From a bacterium (GTDB taxonomy: Bacteria > Planctomycetota > UBA1135 > GCA-002686595), in contig JAUIDW010000019.1 of assembly GCA_030428395.1 (NCBI GenBank), positions 1 to 37,614 on the forward strand: a stretch of 37,614 nt of DNA. The letters are read 5' to 3'. The notes below the pieces were generated by a model, which was given only the letters and a program-made list of their open reading frames with translations, did no database searches and was not told where the DNA came from. Each line of letters opens with the position of its first letter. Position 1 is the first letter of the stretch. The position numbers and the translations under genes were made by a program. Shown here one piece after another: positions 17,084-26,712 of the stretch.

Positions 17084-17800
17084 TCAGGCCTGCGGCGGAG
17101 CCTCGTCGGGGTCGGCGTCGTCGTCCGTCTCCTCGAGCGCGATGTGGACCGCGGCGTCGGCCTCGTCGAAGAGGCTCGACCACTCGTCCAGGTCCTCCGC
17201 GGTCGCCGACGAGCCGTCGTCGGCGGGCTCCCGCGCCTCGCCCTCCTCCAGCTCGAACTCGACCTCGGGGTCGGCCGCCGCCTTGCCCGGCAGCGCGGCC
17301 TCGACCTCCTCGGCCTTCCGCGCCTTCGGCGCCGCGGGCTGGGCCGACTTGGCGGCGGCGGTCTGCTGCTCCACGAACCACGTGCGGTTGCCCGACACCG
17401 TGCCGACGATCGGCAGCACGGAGAGTCCGGTCTGGGCCGACAGGATGCCGAGCACCTCGGCCGGCACGAGCACGGGCATGCACACCGTCAGGAGCTGTCC
17501 GTGGCGCTCCATCGGGATGATCTTGTTGAGGGCCAGGAACTCCATGTCGAGGCCCTCGGTCGCGTGCGGATCGGGCGTGTAGCTCTCCACCGGCAGGAAC
17601 GGCAGCCCGTAGAACTCGGCCACGACACGGCCGATCTCCCAGTCGGTGATCAGCCCGTTGTCCACGAGCAGGTCGGGGAACGGGAAGCCGCTCTGGGCGC
17701 ACGTCTGCAGCGCCACCGCGAGCCGCTCGGGCTCGACCAGGCCGCGCTGACCGAGGAGCTCCGCGAGCGCGGAGTAGTCGAAGCGTTGGTTGTTCTTCAC
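17084..17800 (-). CDS. Stand-alone MshEN (GspE N-terminal) domain protein
   Basis: 238 aa, GTG start. The first about 140 residues are the T2SS GspE/MshE N-terminal domain: YSALAELLGQRGLVEPERLA, then FPDLLVDNGLITDWEIGRVV, AEFYGLPFLPVE and the C-terminal LTVCMPVLVPAEVLGIL half. No ATPase domain follows; the rest is an Ala/Glu/Asp-rich acidic tail. MshEN domains can bind c-di-GMP through an RLG-type motif, but the RLG residues are not seen in either helix pair, so binding is doubtful. It sits 123 nt downstream of gyrB on the same strand. Such solo domains also occur in planctomycete and myxobacterial genomes as adaptors of type IV pilus or secretion machinery (known in general, not tested here). 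Confidence 0.75.
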   Translation of the reverse strand: MKNNQRFDYSALAELLGQRGLVEPERLAVALQTCAQSGFPFPDLLVDNGLITDWEIGRVVAEFYGLPFLPVESYTPDPHATEGLDMEFLALNKIIPMERHGQLLTVCMPVLVPAEVLGILSAQTGLSVLPIVGTVSGNRTWFVEQQTAAAKSAQPAAPKARKAEEVEAALPGKAAADPEVEFELEEGEAREPADDGSSATAEDLDEWSSLFDEADAAVHIALEETDDDADPDEAPPQA

Positions 17801-17818
17801 CGGGAGCCGGGGGGGCAG

Positions 17819-17851
17819 GCGGACCGCTCCCGCACGGGGTAGGGGGTCCGC
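17819..17851 (-). terminator. Possible hairpin between gyrB and the MshEN gene
   Basis: GCGGACC at 17819-17825 is repeated inverted as GGTCCGC at 17845-17851 with 19 nt between, partly self-pairing (CCC with GGG). There is no T-tract. It could end part of the gyrB message or shape the leader of the downstream gene. Confidence 0.3.
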
Positions 17852-17923
17852 TCGTGGCTCATCGGGCCCGGACCCCCCCTCGCCTTAGCCCCGGAAGGAA
17901 TTTCCCGAGGCCGGCCCCGGAGC

Positions 17924-20633
<2,710 letters not shown>

Positions 20634-20713
20634 GGGGGCGACGCCGCCGCGTCTCGGGGGTGTCTTCGGCAACGGGGTCGGTCTCGTGGGGCGAGGGCCG
20701 GGAGGTCGCGGGC

Positions 20714-21820
20714 TCAGACGTCCATGGTGATGGGCATCACCACGTAGACGTAGTCCTCGCCGAGCGTGAACTTGCCCGGCGAGCTCTTGTCGTTGAACTC
20801 GAGGCGCACGAGCTCGCGCTCGGCGTTCTTGAGGCCGTCCACGACGTAGTCGGGGTTGAAGGCGATGTCGGCGGAGCGGCCCTTGTACTCCACGTCCATG
20901 TGGGCGGTGGCCTCCCCGCGTCCGGCGGACTGGCCGAAGAGCTCGAGCTTGCCCTTCTTGACCGACAGACGCACGGCGCGCGCCTCGTCGCCGGTCACGT
21001 TGGCCACCAGGCGGATCTTGCGCTGGAGGTGGTCGCCGTCGGCCTCGAGGGCGTTGCCGACCTCCTTCGGGATGACCGCGGAGTAGCGCGGGAACTCGCC
21101 GTCGAGCAGGCGGGCGAACACCTCGGCGTTACGGGTGCGCAGGCCGAGCTGGTTCTCCTCGAAGGCCAGCCGCACCTGGTCCAGCGGGTCGGTGATCACG
21201 CGGCAGAAGAGCTGCATGCCCTTGGTCGGCACGATCGTGGCGTGCTCGGGCGCCGGGGCGCCGGACAGGTCGATGGGCGCGGAGGCCACGGCCAGGCGGC
21301 GGCCGTCGGTGGCGACCATCTTCAGCTTGTCGTCGTCGATCTCGATCAGGACGCCGTGCATGGCGTAGCGCCCCTGCTCGCGCGCCGCGGCGAAGGCGGT
21401 CCGCTCGACGAGCTTGGTGAACGTCCCCCCCTGCAGGCTCAGCGAGCCGTCTTCCCCGAAGCGGGACACGACGGGGAACTCGTCGGCGTCGACGGTGACG
21501 AGCTCGCAGGCGTCGCCGCCCGACGTGATCGTGCAGTTGCCGCCCGCCGCGGCGAACTCGACGGTCTCGCCGGACAGGTCGCGCACGAAGTCGAGCGTCA
21601 CGCGCGCCGGGATCACGGTCGTCCCGGGGTCCTCGACCTTCACGTCCTCGACGCGGTAGCGCACGGCGACCTCGAGGTCCGTGCCGACGAGCTCGAGGGC
21701 GTCGTCGGTCGCGACCATGCACACGTTCGAGAGCACCGGCTTGGGGCTCTTCGCCGGCACGACGCTGTTCACGACGGCGAGACCTTCGCGCAAGCGCTCC
21801 CTGTTGCAGAGGACCTTCAT
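20714..21820 (-). CDS. dnaN: DNA polymerase III sliding clamp (beta subunit)
   Basis: 368 aa. The start ATG 21820 follows a GAGGAAGAG Shine-Dalgarno. The three-fold clamp pattern is visible: domain 1 begins MKVLCNRERLREGLAVVN and includes LSNVCMVATDDALELVGTDLEV, domain 2 has FTKLVERTAFAAAREQGRYAMHGVL and MVATDGRRLAVAS, and the C-terminus ends DYVYVVMPITMDV, the usual clamp end. It is the processivity ring of replication. The next gene, dciA, starts 80 nt after its stop. The region is open upstream to 22258 but that extension is non-coding by codon use. Confidence 0.98.
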   Translation of the reverse strand: MKVLCNRERLREGLAVVNSVVPAKSPKPVLSNVCMVATDDALELVGTDLEVAVRYRVEDVKVEDPGTTVIPARVTLDFVRDLSGETVEFAAAGGNCTITSGGDACELVTVDADEFPVVSRFGEDGSLSLQGGTFTKLVERTAFAAAREQGRYAMHGVLIEIDDDKLKMVATDGRRLAVASAPIDLSGAPAPEHATIVPTKGMQLFCRVITDPLDQVRLAFEENQLGLRTRNAEVFARLLDGEFPRYSAVIPKEVGNALEADGDHLQRKIRLVANVTGDEARAVRLSVKKGKLELFGQSAGRGEATAHMDVEYKGRSADIAFNPDYVVDGLKNAERELVRLEFNDKSSPGKFTLGEDYVYVVMPITMDV

Positions 21821-21844
21821 CTGCTGGCTCTTCCTCGATGAGAA

Positions 21845-21862
21845 ATTCTTCTTCGTCTTCTT
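21845..21862 (-). promoter_or_regulatory. DnaA-trio-like tract
   Basis: Read on the minus strand from 21862: AAG-AAG-ACG-AAG-AAG-AAT, five of six triplets fitting the known 5'-(A/T)A(G/A) type or near it. It lies 16 nt from the box at 21879-21887 and 25 nt from the dnaN start. It may also serve the dnaN promoter or leader, as no clear -10/-35 pair for dnaN is seen. Confidence 0.6.
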
Positions 21863-21878
21863 AAGCAGCGCCCCGAAC

Positions 21879-21887
21879 TGTGGACGG
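21879..21887 (-). promoter_or_regulatory. DnaA-box-like site CCGTCCACA
   Basis: Matches TTATCCACA at 6 of 9 bases, with the TCCACA core intact. It is oriented towards the trio tract, as in known unwinding units. Confidence 0.5.
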
Positions 21888-22101
21888 TCGTGCCGTCGAG
21901 GCGCGCAGCCCCTTGCCACCGCGGGGCTTGCAGCGTCGCGCGGCTGCTGGAGAACCTCGCCGAGGGCGTGGAGAGCCCGTGGAGTTCGGCGGAGTTGTTC
22001 ACGCGCCTCCACGCGACGGCCAGGAGGTCCGCGTCCGACGGTGGAAGACTCGCGAGATGTGCACGGTTCGTCCCCCGCTCCGTCCAGTGCTTCTGAAGAG
22101 G

Positions 22102-22110
22102 TTGTCCACG
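22102..22110 (+). promoter_or_regulatory. DnaA-box-like site TTGTCCACG
   Basis: Matches TTATCCACA at 7 of 9 bases, the best box in the gap and the form seen in other high-GC origins (TTGTCCAC). Confidence 0.55.
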
Positions 22111-22405
22111 GCCCCTCCCGGGCTCTTCGGCCCGGTTGAAGAGGTCCCCTGGACCCTGCGCACAGGGTACGCGATGGGGTCGGCCAGGGGAACGGGCGAG
22201 GGGCCTCGAGAGGGCCTCCCGGGGGCTCTGCGCGGACGCCCCGGCGCCCGGGAGGCACGGCTCGACGCGCGCCGCCGGGAGGCTTCCCGCGCGTTCCTGG
22301 AGGCCGCCCCGTGGCGCGCGCCGGACGAGGGCGTCGGGCGCCGTTCGAGGGGCGCCGGGCGCGGGTCGTCGCGAGCAGGCGGAGGACGGGGGACGCCCGC
22401 GGGCG

Positions 22406-24070
22406 TCAGGCATCGGCCTGCTGCAGCTGGTTCAGCAGCGAGGCGATCATCTCGCGGTTGCGCGGGTCCTCGCGCAGCTGCTTCGTGATCTTCTCGACGC
22501 CGTACAGCACCGTCGAGTGGTCGCGGCCGCCGAAGAACCCGCCGATCTCCTCCAGCGAGTGGCGCGTGATCTTGCGCGCGAGGTACATCGCCACCTGCCG
22601 CGGATACGCGATCGCGTTCGTGCGCTTGCGCGACTGCAGGTCGGACAGCTTGATGTTGAAGTGCGCCGTGACGATGCGAATGATGTCGTCCATCGTCGGC
22701 TGACCGCGGCGCGGCGCGAACACGTCGCGCAGGAGCTGCCGCGCCAGGTCGACGCTGATCGCGCGCCCGTTCAGGCTGGTGTAGCCGATGATGCGCGTGA
22801 CGGCGCCCTCGAGGTCGCGCACGTTGGTGTCGATGTGCTCGGCGAGCAGGGAGCACACGTCGTCGGGCAGCTCGCGCCCGCGCTCCTTGCTCTTGCGCTT
22901 GAGGATCGCGACGCGCGTCTCGTAGCACGCGGGCTCGATCTCCGTCACGAGGCCCCAGTTGAAGCGCGACACCAGGCGCTCCTGCAGCGACGGGATCTCC
23001 TTCGGCGGGCTGTCGGAGGACAGCACGATCTGCTTGCCGCTGTTGTAGAGCGTGTTGAACGTGTGGAAGAACTCCTCCTGCGTCCGCTCCTTGTTGGCCA
23101 GCAAGTGGATGTCGTCCACCACCATGACGCCCACGTTCCGGTACTTGTTGCGGAACTTCTGCAGGTCGCCGTTCTCGATGGCGCTGATGAAGTGGTTGAC
23201 GAACGTCTCGCAGGACAGGTAGAGGATCCGCGTCTCCGGCTCCCGGTCCAGGATCGAGTAGCACAGCGACTGCAGCAGGTGCGTCTTGCCGTAGCCGACG
23301 TTCCCGTGGATGAAGAGCGGGTTGTAGCACTGCCCCGGGGACTTCGAGACGCCCACGGCCGCGGCGTGCGCGAAGCGGTTGCACGGGCCGACGACGAAGT
23401 TGTCGAAGCGGTAGCCGGGGTTCAGCGCGACGTCGCTCGACCAGTGCAGGCGCCGCGCCGGCGGCTCGGCGTTGCGGGAGCGGCCGGCGGACGCCGTCCG
23501 TCGCGCGGGGGCCTCGCGGCTCCCGGTCCGGGCGGACGCCCCGGCGTGGCCGTTCACGCGGTCGGGGGCGCCGGCGGGCGGCGGGCTCGCCTCCCCCTGG
23601 TGCAGCGCGGACTCCTGGTCCACGGCGATGACGATCTTGCGCGGACCCCCGAGGACCTCGACCACGGCCTGCTCGAGCACCTCGCGGTAGTTGCCGTGCA
23701 GCCAGTCGCGCGTGAAGCGGTTCTGGACGGCCACCGTCAGCGTCGCCGCGTCGACCCCGGTGAGCGTGGTGCGTCGGAACCAGGTCTCGAACTGCTCGTG
23801 CTGGATCCGGGAGCGGATGGCGGTCCGCAGGCGGGCCCACAGGTCCTCGGGGAGACCGGCGTCCGGCGGCGTCGCGGAGGACGCGTCTCCGTTCGGCGCG
23901 CCCGGGACGGGGGCCGGAGGGACGTCGAGGGCGTCGGCGGGCGCCGGAGGCTCGGCCGGTGCCGGCTCGACCCGGTCGGGCGCCTGCGGCGGAGTCCCGG
24001 CCTGCGAGGCCTGGGCGGCGACGGCTTCGTCGAGGCCGTTCGACTGCTCCATCTTGTTCTCGAACCGCAA
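22406..24070 (-). CDS. dnaA: Chromosomal replication initiator DnaA
   Basis: 554 aa from TTG 24070. Domain I is LWARLRTAIRSRIQHEQFETWF (about 75-140), a Pro/Ala-rich linker follows, then AAA+ domain III with Walker A GNVGYGKTHLL near 256-266 and Walker B VMVVDDIHLL, and domain IV with the DnaA-signature GGRDHSTVLYGVEKI near 510. It opens the origin and loads helicase. The start is chosen because GGGGGAGG lies 5 nt before the TTG, while ATG 24052 (MEQSNGLDEA) has no ribosome site. The N-terminal about 65 residues before domain I are Pro/Ala-rich and long for the family. The open frame reaches GTG 24349, but codon use there is not coding-like. Confidence 0.97.
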   Translation of the reverse strand: MRFENKMEQSNGLDEAVAAQASQAGTPPQAPDRVEPAPAEPPAPADALDVPPAPVPGAPNGDASSATPPDAGLPEDLWARLRTAIRSRIQHEQFETWFRRTTLTGVDAATLTVAVQNRFTRDWLHGNYREVLEQAVVEVLGGPRKIVIAVDQESALHQGEASPPPAGAPDRVNGHAGASARTGSREAPARRTASAGRSRNAEPPARRLHWSSDVALNPGYRFDNFVVGPCNRFAHAAAVGVSKSPGQCYNPLFIHGNVGYGKTHLLQSLCYSILDREPETRILYLSCETFVNHFISAIENGDLQKFRNKYRNVGVMVVDDIHLLANKERTQEEFFHTFNTLYNSGKQIVLSSDSPPKEIPSLQERLVSRFNWGLVTEIEPACYETRVAILKRKSKERGRELPDDVCSLLAEHIDTNVRDLEGAVTRIIGYTSLNGRAISVDLARQLLRDVFAPRRGQPTMDDIIRIVTAHFNIKLSDLQSRKRTNAIAYPRQVAMYLARKITRHSLEEIGGFFGGRDHSTVLYGVEKITKQLREDPRNREMIASLLNQLQQADA

Positions 24071-24453
24071 TGCGACCTCCCCCGAAAGACCCTCGACTTC
24101 GCGTCCCCCGGTCGCGGCCCCACCCCCCGGTGGGGGGCGACGTGCGGAGGACCTGATTCCGGAAGCTCCCGCGCGGGGACCGAGCGAAGCGCTCCGGGAC
24201 GACGAGCTGATTGAACGAGCTGTGCTGGCGTCCGACGGCGGCCGGCAGTGCCACGGGGCCCGGACTCGCGACGGCTTCGGGTGCGGAGACGGGGTTGCGC
24301 GAAGGCGTGGTGGGACTTGCCTTCCGCGGTCGAACCGCTGCTCTCTCACCCGCGCAGGATTACAAGCGGACCGGCGTGTACGGTCAACGCCGGAACGACG
24401 ATCTCTTCACGCCGTCTCCGCAAGCGCGCGTCGTCGCGCCAGGTTGCGTTCGC
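24071..24453 (-). other. dnaA leader and promoter region
   Basis: 383 nt between nifS and dnaA. It holds the promoter at 24359-24387 and, from the predicted start near 24352, an untranslated leader of about 280 nt. A 7-bp hairpin (CCCCACC at 24118-24124 with GGTGGGG at 24129-24135, 4-nt loop) sits about 50 nt before the TTG. Codon use is not coding-like in any frame, and no small gene is supported. Confidence 0.5.
24359..24387 (-). promoter_or_regulatory. Sigma-70-type promoter of dnaA
   Basis: On the minus strand TTGACC (24387-24382), 17 nt, then TGTAAT (24364-24359): 5 of 6 matches in each hexamer and the ideal spacer. It is the clearest -35/-10 pair in the window. A GTG (24349) follows the -10 by 9 nt, so a leaderless start is also formally possible. 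Confidence 0.65.
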
Positions 24454-25605
24454 TCATCCGAAGGTTTTCCTCAGGATGTCCACAGCCTGTTGGATGTCCG
24501 CTCGGGTCGTGTCGCGACCGAGCGTGAGGCGCACGCCCGCGCGCGCGGCGCGTTCGTCGAGTCCGATGGCGCGCAGCACGTGCGAGGGCTCGAGCGAACC
24601 GCTCGCGCAGGCGGAGCCCGCGCTGACCTCGAGACCGGCAAGGTCCAGTCGAGTGACCAGCACCTTTCCATCTAGGTCGGGGATGAACACGTTCAGCGTG
24701 CCCGGCTGACGCGCGGCGTCGCCCAGCGGAGGGCCCAGCAGGAGCGCCCCGGGCAGGGCCGCGACGAGCGCGTCCCGGAGCGCGTCCTCGAGCGCGCGCA
24801 GGCGTCCCTCCAGGTCTGCGCGCTCCTCGACCGCGAGCGCGACGGCGAGCGCGCCGCAGGCGATCGCCACGGGATCCTCGGTTCCGGGACGCAGACCACC
24901 CTCCTGGCCGCCGCCGAACATCAAGGGCTCCAGCTCGACGCCCCGGCGGCGCACCAGGACGCCCACGCCGAGCGGGCCGCCCAGCTTGTGCGCCGCCAGG
25001 GCGGCGAGGTCGATCCCCCACCCGCGCAGGTCCAGGGCCGTGCGCCCGAGGGCCTGCACCGCGTCGGTGTGCAGCAGGACGTTCCCGGAGGCGGCACCCA
25101 GGGCCGCGCGCAGCTCCCCGAGGGGCTGGCGGACGCCCAGCTCGTTGTTCGTGGCCTGCACCGAGACCAGCCCCACGCCCCCCTCGGCCACCGCGGCGGC
25201 CATCCGGGCGGGGTCGACCCGGCCCTGGCGGTCCACGGGGAGGCGCACGGCGCGCGCGCCCTCGCGCTCGAGCTGCGCGACCGGACCGAGCACCGCGGAG
25301 TGCTCCACCGCCGTGGTGACGACGCCCGTCGGCCCGCCGGCGCGGCGCGCGGCCCGGATCGCCCCGAGCAGGGCGAGGTTGTTCGCCTCCGTGCCCCCCG
25401 ACGTGAAGACGACCTCCTCGTCGTCCACCCCCAGGGCGCCGGCGACGCGCTCGCGCGCCTCGTCGATGACCTGGCGGGCCGCCCGGCCCGCGGCGTGCAG
25501 GCTGGAGGGGTTGCCGAGCCGCCGCGCCGCGAGCTCCGCCCGCAGGGCGACGACCTCGGGGCGCTCGGGCGTGGTGGCGTTGTGGTCGAGGTAGACCGAC
25601 GTCAC
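24454..25605 (-). CDS. Cysteine desulfurase (NifS/IscS family)
   Basis: 383 aa, GTG start overlapping the parA stop (GTGA). PLP aminotransferase class V fold: begins MTSVYLDHNATTPERPEV, has FTSGGTEANNLALLGA, TTAVEHSAVL, the PLP Lys in AAHKLGGPLGVGVLV (near residue 207) and the persulfide Cys in SAGSACASGS (near residue 333). It moves sulfur from cysteine to Fe-S scaffolds or tRNA thiolation. No iscU or iscR is near, and mnmA is not in the window, so its exact acceptor is unknown. The name nifS or iscS would need comparison of the catalytic loop. Confidence 0.93.
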   Translation of the reverse strand: MTSVYLDHNATTPERPEVVALRAELAARRLGNPSSLHAAGRAARQVIDEARERVAGALGVDDEEVVFTSGGTEANNLALLGAIRAARRAGGPTGVVTTAVEHSAVLGPVAQLEREGARAVRLPVDRQGRVDPARMAAAVAEGGVGLVSVQATNNELGVRQPLGELRAALGAASGNVLLHTDAVQALGRTALDLRGWGIDLAALAAHKLGGPLGVGVLVRRRGVELEPLMFGGGQEGGLRPGTEDPVAIACGALAVALAVEERADLEGRLRALEDALRDALVAALPGALLLGPPLGDAARQPGTLNVFIPDLDGKVLVTRLDLAGLEVSAGSACASGSLEPSHVLRAIGLDERAARAGVRLTLGRDTTRADIQQAVDILRKTFG

Positions 25606-26657
25606 TCGCGCGTCGCCTCGTCGACCTGCGCCGGCGCGCCCTCGGCGGCCGCGGCCGGCTTGCCGAACGGCTCCGTCGGGAGCGCCGGCAGGTCCGCGGC
25701 GCGGCGGACCGCGTCCAGGGACGGCTCCTCGGCCGGCGGCGCCGGCGTCAGCTCGACGACCGGCTCGCCGTCGACCTCCCCGGTGTCCGCCGCCGCCGGC
25801 GACGCGGCGGACTCGTCGTCCGGAACGTCCGCGGGCTCCGTCCGCGCGCCGCGCTCCTGCGCGACGATCTCGCGGGCCACCTCGAGGTAGTCGGCCGCCC
25901 CGCGCGACTCCGGGGCGTACTCGAAGATCGTCTTCCCGAAACTGGGCGCCTCGGCGAGCTTCACGTTCGACCCGACGGCGCGCCGCAGCACGCGGTCGGG
26001 GAAGTACGTCCGGATCTCCGCCAGCACCTCGCGCGCGAGCCGCAGGCGGCTGTCGTAGAGGCAGGGCAGGATCCCGCCGATCTCCAGGTCGGGGTTCAGG
26101 CGCCGGCGCAGCAGCTGCACGACGTCCACGAGCTGCGACATGCCCTGCAGCGCCAGGAACTCGGTCTGCAGGGTGATCAGGGCCTCCCGCGCGGCCACCA
26201 GGCCGTTCACCGAGAGCAGGCCGAGGCTCGGCGGGCAGTCGATCAGCAGGTAGTCGGCGGGGTCCGCGCCCCCGTATTCGGCGGGGTCCGCGCCCCCGGC
26301 GGCCTCGCGCTCCGAGCGCTCCCACTCGTCCAGCAGGTCCCGCAGGATCTGCTCGCGGCCCAGCGCGGCGGCCAGCTCGAGCTCGGCGCCCGACAGGTCG
26401 ATGTTCGACGGCAGCACGCGCAGGTCCCCGCGGGTGAGCAGCGCCTCCCCGAGCCGGTGGACCCCGGTCAGGACGGTGTACGTCGAGGGCGCCCCGGCGG
26501 GCACCTCCAGGCCCAGGTGGGCCGTGAGGTTCGCCTGCGGGTCGAGGTCGATCAGCACGACCCGCCGACCCAGGCGCGCCAGGGCGGCACCGAGGTTCAC
26601 GGTCGAGGTCGTCTTGCCGACCCCGCCCTTCTGGTTGATCAGCGCGATGCGACGCAT
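25602..26657 (-). CDS. parA: Chromosome-partitioning ATPase ParA (Soj family)
   Basis: 351 aa. Deviant Walker A QKGGVGKTTSTVNLGAALA at residues 9-27, Walker A' region VVLIDLDPQANLT, and Walker B YLLIDCPPSLGLLSVN near 142-155; EFLALQGMSQL and the C-terminal SNVKLAEAPSFGKTIFEY are typical of Soj/ParA. It drives ParB-parS segregation. The last about 80 residues form a Pro/Ala/Glu-rich tail beyond the usual about 260-aa ending. A duplicated GGADPA(E/D)Y pair lies just before Walker B. parB with parS is 10 kb away (36.0 kb), so parA and parB are separated. It begins 14 nt after the -10 TACAAT at 26672. Confidence 0.96.
   Translation of the reverse strand: MRRIALINQKGGVGKTTSTVNLGAALARLGRRVVLIDLDPQANLTAHLGLEVPAGAPSTYTVLTGVHRLGEALLTRGDLRVLPSNIDLSGAELELAAALGREQILRDLLDEWERSEREAAGGADPAEYGGADPADYLLIDCPPSLGLLSVNGLVAAREALITLQTEFLALQGMSQLVDVVQLLRRRLNPDLEIGGILPCLYDSRLRLAREVLAEIRTYFPDRVLRRAVGSNVKLAEAPSFGKTIFEYAPESRGAADYLEVAREIVAQERGARTEPADVPDDESAASPAAADTGEVDGEPVVELTPAPPAEEPSLDAVRRAADLPALPTEPFGKPAAAAEGAPAQVDEATRE
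26251..26298 (+). repeat. 24-bp tandem duplication inside parA
   Basis: Two adjacent copies (26251-26274 and 26275-26298) differ at one base of 24. On the minus strand they encode GGADPAEY and GGADPADY. The reading frame is preserved, so an eight-residue segment was added next to the Walker B strand. Confidence 0.9.
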
Positions 26658-26671
26658 GGGCGCGGGACGGG

Positions 26672-26677
26672 ATTGTA
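26672..26677 (-). promoter_or_regulatory. -10 element (TACAAT) for parA
   Basis: GGCTACAAT on the minus strand, 14 nt before ATG 26657, so the leader would be about 8 nt. It lies just after the bshC stop, so parA appears to have its own promoter. Confidence 0.5.
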
Positions 26678-26712
26678 GCCCCGCGGTGCCCGCGAGACCC
26701 GCGCGCGCCGGA

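Larger units (their letters stand above)
21821..22405 (-). other. Candidate chromosomal origin (oriC) between dnaA and dnaN
   Basis: 585 nt with no gene. Six NTCCAC-core DnaA-box-like sites lie between 21879 and 22110 (cores near 21880, 21967, 21978, 22007, 22041 and 22105), and the most AT-rich tract in the window is at 21838-21865. On the minus strand the order is box CCGTCCACA, a 16-nt GC-rich spacer, then a run of AAG-type triplets. This is the order known for the basal unwinding unit of bacterial origins: DnaA box, GC spacer, DnaA-trio. The dnaA-dnaN gap is a frequent origin site. No consensus TTATCCACA is present, as is usual at high GC. The right half (22120-22405) shows only GC-rich sequence and a few short palindromes. 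Confidence 0.7.

Noticed and set aside
24071-24349. Extension of DnaA to GTG 24349
   Set aside because: The extra 93 codons have many A/T third positions and no similarity to DnaA domain I. A strong ribosome site at TTG 24070 explains the start better. Kept as an alternative only because the -10 is 9 nt before the GTG.
24476-24484. DnaA-box-like ATGTCCACA upstream of the dnaA promoter
   Set aside because: 7 of 9 matches, but it lies inside the conserved end of nifS, is single and about 90 bp from the -35. It could still be an autoregulatory site, but nothing else supports it.
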